IMG/VR virus record: IMGVR_UViG_3300010885_046422
Coordinates: 1 to 27,778 of that record
DNA: 27,778 nucleotides
Source: a virus
Strand: one strand, 5' to 3'
The translations under genes and the position numbers were made by a program. This document shows, piece after piece, positions 15,411 to 22,092 of this stretch. Under the pieces are notes generated by a model. That model was not told the DNA's origin, made no database searches, and saw only the letters and a program-made list of their open reading frames with translations. Position 1 is the first letter of the stretch; every line of letters starts with the position of its first letter.

Positions 15411-16664
15411 TTATTCTTCTTCTTTTGCTAAGAAGATACAGATTGCACTCACTATAGCACAGGTAACAAGCATGACACTTATTCCTGTGGTACTATTAAA
15501 CTTAGCAACCATATATCCGGACAATAGCGGCAATAAACCTCCACCTATACCAGCAGCAATGTTTGATGAGAATCCCACTCCTGTGGTTCTTATCTTTTGA
15601 TCAAACAACCTAGGCAAGAACGATGGCATTAATGCGAATGACAACATTGTGCCTAATGCGTGCCCGGCGATAATCACAGTTTTTACACTGTTTAAGTCGC
15701 CAGAGTTTACCATTACAAACATAGGAAATGCCATTAATAACACAATGATACAACCAACGTATAGTATTGGCTTGCAACCAATCTTATCCGAGATGTAACC
15801 ATACAAAGGCATAGCAGATATAGAGATTAAACATGCTATCATTAGAGCATTTAATAATTCCTGCTTAGGTAATCCTAGTTTCGTAGTTGCGTATGCAATG
15901 ATAAAAGCAGTGATACAATAACTGTTAGTAACTTCATTTAATTTTACTCCTGCAGCAACAAATAACTTTTTTGGTTGGTTCTTTAAAATATCCCAAAATG
16001 GATTTTTTACAAATTGTTTTTTTGCAACCATCTGTTGAAATATTAGAGTTTCTGTCAACTGACTTCTGATATATCCTCCTATTGCTATCAATATTACACT
16101 AGCAAGAAAAGGTATCCTCCACCCCCAAGAGATAAAATCTTCTTGAGGTAATTGTGATAATAGATAAAAACAAGCAGCAGCTAAAAATATTCCTGCAGGA
16201 TTTGCTAGTTGTATGAAACTACCATAAAATCCTCTTCTATTTGCTGGTACGTTTTCGTAAATCATCAATGCGGCAGCACCGAACTCTCCACCAAACGATA
16301 ATCCTTGCAATATTCTTAATGCAACCAACATCACGGCTGCCCAAACACCAATCGAATTATAGGTAGGCAATAATCCTATCGCAAAAGTACAAAGACCCAT
16401 CAGCATGGTGCTCAGCATCAGTGCATATTTTCTACCCTTGGTATCACCTATGTGCCCAAATAATGCTCCCCCAAACGGTCTTGCCACAATGCCCACAGCG
16501 TAGGTCATCAGTGCTAGAAGCATGCCCACTACTGGATCTTCCTGAGGGAAGAAGACTTTATTAAAAACCAAAATTGCAGCATTGGCATAGATGAAAAAAT
16601 CAAACCATTCCAATATCGTTCCGATGGTGCTTGCCGCAACAATTTTATTCACTCCACTTTTCAT
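15411..16664 (-). CDS. MFS transporter, metabolite:H+ symporter (MHS; ShiA/YhjE/ProP-like) family
   Basis: 417 aa with twelve hydrophobic segments. The opening ASTIGTILEWFDFFIYANAA is the MHS-family signature in TM1. GHIGDTKGRKYAL near residues 75-87 is the MFS loop 2-3 motif. LRILQGLSFGGEFGAA is the TM4 motif, and GYISDKIGCKP is the repeated loop 8-9 motif. Full length for the family, with no break. MHS members import shikimate, proline/betaine, citrate or 2-oxoglutarate; the substrate here is unknown. A good Shine-Dalgarno (AGGAG) lies about ten bases before the start. A full-length MFS carrier is very rare in phage. As first gene of the operon, it may supply the substrate for the enzymes downstream. 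Confidence 0.9.
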   Translation of the reverse strand: MKSGVNKIVAASTIGTILEWFDFFIYANAAILVFNKVFFPQEDPVVGMLLALMTYAVGIVARPFGGALFGHIGDTKGRKYALMLSTMLMGLCTFAIGLLPTYNSIGVWAAVMLVALRILQGLSFGGEFGAAALMIYENVPANRRGFYGSFIQLANPAGIFLAAACFYLLSQLPQEDFISWGWRIPFLASVILIAIGGYIRSQLTETLIFQQMVAKKQFVKNPFWDILKNQPKKLFVAAGVKLNEVTNSYCITAFIIAYATTKLGLPKQELLNALMIACLISISAMPLYGYISDKIGCKPILYVGCIIVLLMAFPMFVMVNSGDLNSVKTVIIAGHALGTMLSFALMPSFLPRLFDQKIRTTGVGFSSNIAAGIGGGLLPLLSGYMVAKFNSTTGISVMLVTCAIVSAICIFLAKEEE

Positions 16665-16717
16665 GAAATAATACTCCTATAATGTTATTTTTGTTATTTG
16701 CTAATAATACAGAATGT

Positions 16718-16747
16718 ATTATATACGATAGGCGTTACATGGCACAA
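16718..16747 (-). promoter_or_regulatory. Probable promoter of the minus-strand operon (TTGTGC-N18-TATAAT)
   Basis: On the minus strand a perfect TATAAT occupies 16723-16718, preceded by 18 bases and a weak -35 TTGTGC at 16747-16742. The predicted leader of about 45 bases ends with AGGAG before the transporter ATG at 16664. The -35 overlaps a small inverted repeat (CATGG-cacaa-CCATG, 16738-16752) that could be an operator. Confidence 0.5.
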
Positions 16748-16756
16748 CCATGGTAA

Positions 16757-16820
16757 AGACATCAACGTGTCAGGCGTCTATTTTTATTCGACGTCGCATG
16801 AAGCGGCGTTGCATGAATAT
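16757..16820. repeat. Intergenic structured region with direct and inverted repeats
   Basis: CGTCGCATGAA (16792-16802) and CGTTGCATGAA (16807-16817) are near-perfect direct repeats. GGCGTC (16773-16778) can pair with GACGTC (16790-16795), and CAACG (16763-16767) with CGTTG (16807-16811), making a two-tier hairpin. No coding support was found for this stretch. It could be a small RNA, an operator or a remnant terminator between the minus-strand genes. Confidence 0.35.
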
Positions 16821-16844
16821 TTATTCAAGAAAGAATCGTTATTT

Positions 16845-17048
16845 TTAATCGCGGTCCCATGGAATAGAACGGAAAGGCATTGGTTTACCATTTGCATCAC
16901 AAATCAACTCACCATTGATTGCTGCTGACATATATGTGCCTTGACCTACAGCTTTACCTACATATTTAGACGCTCGCACTTCTTGTCCTTTGTAGTAACG
17001 CTTCTTCTGTTCCTGTCTAATTCCAGGATTATTTTTTGATGTACTCAT
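16845..17048 (-). CDS. Small hypothetical phage protein (67 aa)
   Basis: Basic protein; the C-terminal half GTYMSAAINGELICDANGKP followed by MPFRSIPWD reads like the NG-x-(L/I)-(I/V)-x-D-x-x-G-x-P-x-P(Y/F) pattern of small beta-rich phage proteins. No domain named. The first in-frame ATG (17084) would lie within the promoter region, so the ATG at 17048 is chosen; it also fits the seven-base -10-to-ATG spacing seen elsewhere. Divergent from the tmRNA and upstream of the transporter operon in the same orientation. Confidence 0.6.
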   Translation of the reverse strand: MSTSKNNPGIRQEQKKRYYKGQEVRASKYVGKAVGQGTYMSAAINGELICDANGKPMPFRSIPWDRD

Positions 17049-17055
17049 GATGCTA

Positions 17056-17084
17056 TAATTAGCAGAATTTGACAAAGATGTCAA
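17056..17084 (-). promoter_or_regulatory. Possible minus-strand promoter TTGACA-N17-TAATTA
   Basis: Minus-strand TTGACA at 17084-17079, 17-base spacer, weak -10 TAATTA (17061-17056), seven bases to the ATG at 17048. The -10 is poor; the perfect -35 and the shared geometry are the support. Confidence 0.4.
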
Positions 17085-17097
17085 CTTATGTTTAAAT
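17069..17097 (+). promoter_or_regulatory. Probable tmRNA promoter TTGACA-N17-TTAAAT
   Basis: Perfect -35 TTGACA at 17069-17074, 17-base spacer, -10 TTAAAT (17092-17097). The predicted start near 17104 is just upstream of the tmRNA acceptor piece. Its -35 and that of the divergent promoter form the inverted repeat TTGACA-AAGA-TGTCAA. Confidence 0.6.
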
Positions 17098-17103
17098 AAC
17101 AGC

Positions 17104-17435
17104 GTAAACGTTGAAGTACAAAGATAGTTTTAACGGACCCGGCTCGATGCCGGCACCTCCACCAAAGTTATTATTGGTGGCTTATGTAATCCCTATCGGG
17201 GGTGATATGAATCGACGTATTATGAAGGTTGTATGGAGTTTACCAGTTAGGTACCCTGTAAAGGTCCAATGTTATAAATGCTACTAAAAAAGCATTTGGA
17301 TTCGCTGACTTAACAGTCGGTAGATCTAAAATGAGATTGGCTGCTTAATAACCAGCTACCTCGGCGGTGATGACTTACGTGGCAACAGAAAAGTCTGAAC
17401 TGTAGGGATCGCAAGAGCCATACGGGATTTTTGTA
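17104..17435 (+). ncRNA. ssrA: Permuted two-piece tmRNA
   Basis: The acceptor (3') piece comes first: a T-arm-like CCGG-CTCGATG-CCGG (17139-17153), then CACCTCC-A-CCA ending at 17164 with CCA encoded. After a 33-base spacer the 5' piece begins with GGGGGTGATATGAATCGACG at 17198. GGGGGTG (17198-17204) pairs with CACCTCC (17154-17160), including a G3-U pair at the alanine-identity position. The tag frame, with resume codon probably GCT at 17280, encodes 22 residues starting ATKKAFGF and ending KMRLAA, then TAA TAA (17346-17351). Permuted tmRNA genes are typical of alphaproteobacteria and some cyanobacteria and betaproteobacteria. Its product tags stalled nascent chains for degradation and frees ribosomes together with SmpB. 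The T-stem is one pair shorter than usual. The outer ends are estimates. Confidence 0.88.
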
Positions 17436-17444
17436 AGGTAATCA

Positions 17445-18401
17445 ATGAATAAATTTTTTAATTCTAGGCTTCCTATATTGGAGGCAGCCATGGTTGGAGG
17501 ATCAGAATTACCACTAGCATTGGCTTGTTGGGACGCTGGTGTATTTCCAAGTCTTGTGATTGAATATTGGAAAAAATTAGACAATGGAGAATTTAACTAC
17601 GATCTTGTTAATGATACACTTAAAGAATTTGTAAAATCCACAGGATCAGCTGATGTGTTGGTAGCGATTGGTATAGCAGATTTTTTTGATAACGAATTAA
17701 TGAGTATTCTTAAAAATTTTAAAGTCAGCCATATAGAACCGTTACCTAAACATGATGATTACCATGAGAGAGCCAAAGATATATTTGATAAGAATTATAA
17801 CAAGGCCTTCTCTGCCATTGTTAAAAATATGTATCCTGCTAAAATACTTTGGAGGGTTAAGAAACCCGAAATAGATCCCACAGACGGTATGTCCATAGAT
17901 AATAAAAATTTATGTTTTTGTATCAAAGGTTCAGATGCTGCTGGAATGAATGGCGTGATGCCGACCATTGAATTGTTTAACGAACAAAAAAAATTAACAC
18001 CAAATGTTAATGTGATTCCATATGGGGGTGTAGGTACTCCTCAGCAGGTCAAAGAATACCTGGACAAGGGTGCAGAGGTGGTTGCTGTAGGCACATTGTT
18101 TGCGGCCTCACAAGAAAGCACATTATCCATGGAAACAAAAAAAGCCATGGTAAAAAATAATAAAAATAATACTGTTAAACTCGAAGATACGGGACAGAAT
18201 ACTTTGTTATTAGGAAAAATTGAAGATGTCTTACAGGATAAAAGTAATTGGAACAGAGGAAAATCTTTCGAAAAAGGATTGCACGGAGATGGCAAATCTG
18301 GACACATATACGTAGGGCACGGTATAGATCATGTTAAAGAAATTAAAACTGTTAAACAAATAGTGGAATATTTGACCAGCGAACTCAATGAAAAAAATTA
18401 A
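17445..18401 (+). CDS. Nitronate monooxygenase/2-nitropropane dioxygenase-like TIM-barrel protein
   Basis: 318 aa. The N-terminus LPILEAAMVGGSELPLALACWDAGVFPSL matches the P-I-x-x-A-x-M-x-G-x-S start of FMN-dependent nitronate monooxygenases (also shared with IMPDH-like barrels). IPYGGVGTPQQVKEYLDKGAEVV and VGTLFAASQES match the phosphate-binding strand 7/8 loops that hold FMN. The catalytic His of classical NMOs is not obvious. It starts directly after the tmRNA and overlaps the next gene by 14 bases. Detoxification of nitronates or a redox role is the family default; the phage function is unknown. Confidence 0.7.
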   Translation: MNKFFNSRLPILEAAMVGGSELPLALACWDAGVFPSLVIEYWKKLDNGEFNYDLVNDTLKEFVKSTGSADVLVAIGIADFFDNELMSILKNFKVSHIEPLPKHDDYHERAKDIFDKNYNKAFSAIVKNMYPAKILWRVKKPEIDPTDGMSIDNKNLCFCIKGSDAAGMNGVMPTIELFNEQKKLTPNVNVIPYGGVGTPQQVKEYLDKGAEVVAVGTLFAASQESTLSMETKKAMVKNNKNNTVKLEDTGQNTLLLGKIEDVLQDKSNWNRGKSFEKGLHGDGKSGHIYVGHGIDHVKEIKTVKQIVEYLTSELNEKN

Positions 18402-19191
18402 ATTAAATTTTAAAAATGCAAAATCACAGAGCGAATCCTTACAGTATTCTCTTGCCGATAACATAGTTGCTGACAAGTGGATTAAAAAAATAAAGCATTT
18501 ACAAAAGATTAAACCCAGCGAAACAGAAACCTCGGGATATCATAAAGGTACTTTAGAAAATTTACACAAAGAATATTGTCAATTCGCAGGGATAGAATAC
18601 TTTGATATGGATTATTCGCAGCAGTCATCTCTTAACGCATTGCACGAAACCTATGAGCAAAATCATGAGAGGTTGAGCAGACAAGAAAATAATGAAATAA
18701 TCTATCAATTTCATCAAGCCATACATGCACAGGAAACACAGTACGAAAAAACGTTATATCATTACGTAGGTTGGGGAACCCTCGAAGGACCATTAACAGA
18801 AATTTTTAACTGCAATGAGCATTATGCAGATGCCATGTTAAAAAACAATATCTATCTGCCATGGGCCGAATTGGGCAAGACACCATTACACTATTTCGAG
18901 GACAAAGAACCATCTCACATCGAGAGAATATTTGAATTGGTCAAACCACATGTGACTTTACGACCAAAGTTCGTTATCTGCAAGGGAGACAAAACAGTCA
19001 AAAAATTATCAAAAGAATTCAGGGACTGGTTCCAGCCTTATAAGAATCCATGGTTGAATCATTATAGTATAACAGATTGGCGAGCCAAGGACGAACACTC
19101 CGCAGTGTTGCTGGCAGAATGTGATGATCGTTCTCTGGACATAAAATTATTTCTAGACAGTTATCCTTTCTTTGATTCTATGGTCATATAA
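18388..19191 (+). CDS. Hypothetical protein (267 aa)
   Basis: Overlaps the end of the NMO-like gene by 14 bases, so it is translationally coupled. A basic N-terminus is followed by a His/Glu-rich helical region (NHERLSRQENNEIIYQFHQA, then IHAQETQYEKTLYHYVGWGT, residues about 96-137), which could bind metal but shows no named motif. The C-terminus alternates strands and acidic turns (LLAECDDRSLDIKLFLDSYP). No signal peptide or membrane segment. Family not recognised. Confidence 0.65.
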   Translation: MKKIKLNFKNAKSQSESLQYSLADNIVADKWIKKIKHLQKIKPSETETSGYHKGTLENLHKEYCQFAGIEYFDMDYSQQSSLNALHETYEQNHERLSRQENNEIIYQFHQAIHAQETQYEKTLYHYVGWGTLEGPLTEIFNCNEHYADAMLKNNIYLPWAELGKTPLHYFEDKEPSHIERIFELVKPHVTLRPKFVICKGDKTVKKLSKEFRDWFQPYKNPWLNHYSITDWRAKDEHSAVLLAECDDRSLDIKLFLDSYPFFDSMVI

Positions 19192-19254
19192 TCATCATAG
19201 TACCACATAATTATTTTTTTTAGATTGTAAATATTTGCCACAACAGGAGCGAAC

Positions 19255-19569
19255 ATGGCTTGGTACGATACTGGCAGGAAATCTAAATCAGACAAAATTT
19301 GGAGGAAGCATCGAAAAAAAGCTCCACGTGTTCCGGACATAACCTGTCCATGGATCGATGATGTGATCAGCAGGCTCGATGCGATCACAAGCAAAGGTAA
19401 ACCTCTCACAACAAAGCAACTAAAAGTTCTCACAGCTAAAATGGAAAAACTACGCAGTGCGAACTCAGATCTCAGAGACAGCGGACAATACTGGCATGAT
19501 GCCGCTAGAGACATCATAGACGACTTTTACAAGTATAAGAACCATAAAAAACCCACATACGGTGATTAA
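19255..19569 (+). CDS. Hypothetical phage protein (104 aa)
   Basis: A strong Shine-Dalgarno AGGAG (19245-19249) precedes the ATG. The protein is basic at the N-terminus; DITCPWIDDVISRLDAITSK then a helical segment ending in LRSANSDLRDSGQYWHDAAR suggests two antiparallel helices, a pattern I associate with small phage coiled-coil proteins. A CP-x-ID-x-(V/I)-I core is visible. No enzyme motif. Function unknown. Confidence 0.65.
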   Translation: MAWYDTGRKSKSDKIWRKHRKKAPRVPDITCPWIDDVISRLDAITSKGKPLTTKQLKVLTAKMEKLRSANSDLRDSGQYWHDAARDIIDDFYKYKNHKKPTYGD

Positions 19570-19609
19570 AAATATTTTTTATCTAGAATAACAGCGATAA
19601 GTATTCTGC

Positions 19610-20395
19610 ATGATTAGAATATCTTTATTGATCTTATGGTTATCAACAGCGATTGCTTTTGCCAATCCCATCGATGATAAATGTCCTCAATTCGTTTTGA
19701 GAGGAGCACCGATCAGCTCTATACACGCAAATGATCAATACCTTTGCAAAACCAATTATGCAATACACTACAGATTTGATACCAAGACAGCAGAATATGT
19801 GGTGGAGCATGTGACCAAAGAGTCGGTGTCAGGCAAAGCCAAAAGAAAAGATGATTTCCGTCCAGATCCTGCAATTGAAAAAGCACATCAAGCACAACTG
19901 TCAGACTATGCTGGACAACCATATGATCGTGGACACCTAGCACCTGCGGGAGATAACACACAGAATGAAAAGATCATGAGTGAGAGCTTCTTCCTATCTA
20001 ACATGGTGCCACAAGTGCCAAACAACAACAGGGGTATTTGGAAACAATTGGAGACCTTCGTCAGAGAGTGGGTATTAGAAAATGATATGGATCTTTATGT
20101 GGTGAGTGGAACCATCTACAGCAACTCTAGTAAAACTATCGGTGCTAACAAAGTGGGAGTGCCAGACAAATTGTTTAAAGTGATTGTGGATAAAAAAACT
20201 GGTCATGCTATTGCTTTCATATTTCCAAACGCGGCATTGCCAGTGGGAGATCTACCCAAATATGCTACCAGTATCGAGACTGTGGAAAAAGCCACAGGAA
20301 TTAACTTCATGCCACTGTTACCAGACAATCTAAAGAAAATTAAAAGCACGGCGCCTGATCTAAAACAATGGCCTGATCTAGAGTTATTAAAATAA
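19610..20395 (+). CDS. Exported DNA/RNA non-specific endonuclease (NUC1/EndoG family)
   Basis: 261 aa. MIRISLLILWLSTAIAFA is a Sec signal peptide with cleavage after about residue 18. YDRGHLAPAGD (D106-R107-G108-H109) is the family's DRGH motif with catalytic His109. SNMVPQVPNNNRGIW (residues about 130-143) supplies the Mg-binding Asn and the following Arg. Full length for the family. It would degrade DNA and RNA in the periplasm or outside the cell: scavenging nucleotides, breaking up host or competing DNA, or clearing extracellular DNA. An exported nuclease in a phage is unusual. The next gene also encodes an exported enzyme. Confidence 0.9.
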   Translation: MIRISLLILWLSTAIAFANPIDDKCPQFVLRGAPISSIHANDQYLCKTNYAIHYRFDTKTAEYVVEHVTKESVSGKAKRKDDFRPDPAIEKAHQAQLSDYAGQPYDRGHLAPAGDNTQNEKIMSESFFLSNMVPQVPNNNRGIWKQLETFVREWVLENDMDLYVVSGTIYSNSSKTIGANKVGVPDKLFKVIVDKKTGHAIAFIFPNAALPVGDLPKYATSIETVEKATGINFMPLLPDNLKKIKSTAPDLKQWPDLELLK

Positions 20396-20423
20396 TTGAC
20401 ATTTTTAAAATATAAAATATAAT
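20396..20423 (+). promoter_or_regulatory. Consensus sigma70 promoter TTGACA-N16-TATAAT
   Basis: Perfect -35 (20396-20401) and -10 (20418-20423) boxes with a 16-base spacer. Six bases separate the -10 from the ATG at 20430, so the deacetylase mRNA should be leaderless. Confidence 0.85.
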
Positions 20424-20429
20424 AGAAAC

Positions 20430-21479
20430 ATGAGGTTTTTATTATTATTTTTCTTTTTTATTATCCATACTACACAGTCTCATGCTCTGCCTCCCAGCGA
20501 AGAGAAGGGCGTGATTGGGTTGATGTATCATCGATTTGAAGAGAATCGATACCCCACTACCAACGTCAGGATCCGAGAGTTCACGAAACAGCTCGACGCC
20601 ATCAAGAAAAAGAACTTGGAATTTATATCCATGGATCAACTCATGGACATAATGGAATACAAGGTATCCATGGATCGCAAGAGGGTGCTGTTGACCATCG
20701 ACGATGCCTATGCCAGTTTCTATAAGAATGCGTGGCCCATACTGAAGAAAGAACAGATACCTTTCACTCTCTTTCTAAACACCCGAGAAATTGATCAGAA
20801 GAATCGCAATTACATGAGTTGGGATCAGATAAGAGAATTGAAAGAATCCGGTTTGGCCACCATAGGACATCACAGTTATTCACATGATTATATTGTGAAT
20901 TGGGACAAAGAAGAGATACGCAAGGATCTATTGCGTGCCAATGCAGATTTTCAGAGAGAGCTAGGATATGTGCCTATCTATTTCTCCTATCCATTTGGCG
21001 AGTATGGGTCGGAGTACAAAGAATTAGTCAAGGAGCTGGGATTCAAATTCGCATTTGGACAACACTCGGGGGTGATAGACACACTGAAAGACTGGTTCGA
21101 GCTGCCACGATTCCCCATCAATGAGAACTGGGGCAAGGCCGAACGATTTGAAATGGTGTTGAACACACTGCCCATGCCCTATCTAGAGTTCCTGCCTGCA
21201 GATAAGAAAATGTCGGAATTTAAAAATCCTCCACATCTAGAGATAGAATTTGTGCCAGGATTGAGGAACCTTAAGAACATAGTGTGCACCACCAACGATG
21301 GAGACAGCTGGCCCACCGCGCCATTGAGATTCACAGAAGAAGATAGAGTGGTGATCGAACCCCTGAATCCTTATCGAGTGAGGACAGCCAGAATCAATTG
21401 CAGTTTTGCTGACAGTGGCAAAAACTTTCGTTGGTTGGGCATACAATTTGTTTTGCCACACATACCTTCTGACAAATAA
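20430..21479 (+). CDS. Exported polysaccharide deacetylase (CE4/NodB family)
   Basis: 349 aa. MRFLLLFFFFIIHTTQSHA is a signal peptide. CE4 motifs in order: TIDDAY at residues 89-94 (motif 1, catalytic D91 and metal D92), HHSYSH at 147-152 (motif 2, H148 and H152), FSYPFGEY at about 185-192 (motif 3). LMYHRF near residue 31 is the usual opening. Residues about 235-349 form a beta-rich C-terminal extension without a known name. The family removes acetyl groups from peptidoglycan, chitin-like or capsular sugars. The extracytoplasmic location points to modification of the host envelope or exopolysaccharide. It has its own consensus promoter. Confidence 0.88.
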   Translation: MRFLLLFFFFIIHTTQSHALPPSEEKGVIGLMYHRFEENRYPTTNVRIREFTKQLDAIKKKNLEFISMDQLMDIMEYKVSMDRKRVLLTIDDAYASFYKNAWPILKKEQIPFTLFLNTREIDQKNRNYMSWDQIRELKESGLATIGHHSYSHDYIVNWDKEEIRKDLLRANADFQRELGYVPIYFSYPFGEYGSEYKELVKELGFKFAFGQHSGVIDTLKDWFELPRFPINENWGKAERFEMVLNTLPMPYLEFLPADKKMSEFKNPPHLEIEFVPGLRNLKNIVCTTNDGDSWPTAPLRFTEEDRVVIEPLNPYRVRTARINCSFADSGKNFRWLGIQFVLPHIPSDK

Positions 21480-21540
21480 AAATAATTTACAATTCTAACA
21501 TCAAAAATAGTGATTCTTTTGGTAAAAACAAACATAATAA

Positions 21541-21569
21541 TTGACAGTATATGGAAATTATAATAGCAT
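21541..21569 (+). promoter_or_regulatory. Sigma70-like promoter TTGACA-N17-TAGCAT
   Basis: Perfect -35 (21541-21546), 17-base spacer, -10 TAGCAT (21564-21569, four of six), then seven bases to the ATG at 21577. A TATAAT at 21559-21564 is only 12 bases from the -35, too close to pair with it, but could act on its own. Confidence 0.5.
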
Positions 21570-21576
21570 TACAAAT

Positions 21577-21759
21577 ATGGCTGTTAAAATAAAAGAAATA
21601 AAACAAAAAGCATTAATTGAGTCTTTATACAATGATGTAGATAAGTTGCATGAAAAAGCCAAACAAATACAAGGACCTTTTGTTGTTTATGTGGAAACTC
21701 TCAAACAAAAATTAATCGATTATAAACAAAACCCAATAAAATATCTAAAAATCAAATGA
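21577..21759 (+). CDS. Small helical basic protein (60 aa)
   Basis: Lys-rich, entirely helical-looking (MAVKIKEIKQKALIESLYND at the start), no membrane segment or motif. The longer reading frame begins with TTG inside the -35 box, so the ATG at 21577 is used. It overlaps the next gene by four bases (ATGA). A small DNA- or protein-binding factor is possible; no family recognised. Confidence 0.6.
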   Translation: MAVKIKEIKQKALIESLYNDVDKLHEKAKQIQGPFVVYVETLKQKLIDYKQNPIKYLKIK

Positions 21760-22058
21760 ACATACCAGAAAATGATACAATAGTTACCATCAAAATAAAC
21801 ACAGGTGAGGAAGTGGTTGCTAAAATCAAAGGATCAGACGAACAAACAATAACCCTAGATCGACCAGTGGTGATAATGATCAGCCAACAGGGATTGGCTT
21901 TTGGTGCTTTCATACCCACCATGGACAGCAACAACGGAATCACAATTAATAAGTCAGCGATAGTGGCCATCGGGCCATGCATGGACAAAGTTTCTTCAGA
22001 ATACAGCAATGCGGTTAGTCCAATAAAAACACCACCAAAAAGCGGATTGATTGTATAG
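21756..22058 (+). CDS. Small Sm-like/SH3-like beta-barrel protein (100 aa)
   Basis: TIVTIKINTGEEVVAKIKGSD is the strand-turn-strand pattern seen at the start of LSm-fold and related small phage proteins, followed by TITLDRPVVIMI and a further strand pair (GITINKSAIVAIGP). The C-terminal 20 residues are Pro/Lys-rich and probably disordered. LSm-like proteins bind RNA (as Hfq does), but the key residues for that are not identifiable here. Coupled by ATGA to the upstream gene. Confidence 0.5.
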   Translation: MNIPENDTIVTIKINTGEEVVAKIKGSDEQTITLDRPVVIMISQQGLAFGAFIPTMDSNNGITINKSAIVAIGPCMDKVSSEYSNAVSPIKTPPKSGLIV

Positions 22059-22086
22059 TTGACGTATAGCGAAATTGTGCTATAAT
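22059..22086 (+). promoter_or_regulatory. Sigma70 promoter TTGACG-N16-TATAAT for the DGQHR/mini-PyrG/ligase operon
   Basis: -35 TTGACG (22059-22064), 16-base spacer, perfect -10 (22081-22086). The -35 overlaps the end of the upstream gene. Unlike the leaderless set it is followed by about 70 bases of leader. Confidence 0.8.
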
Positions 22087-22092
22087 TAAAGA

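Noticed and set aside
16698-16928. Plus-strand open frame of 76 aa
   Set aside because: It overlaps the better-supported minus-strand small gene and the minus-operon promoter, and its protein shows no recognisable pattern.
21559-21564. TATAAT as partner of the TTGACA at 21541
   Set aside because: The spacer is only 12 bases; the weaker TAGCAT at 17 bases fits the geometry better.
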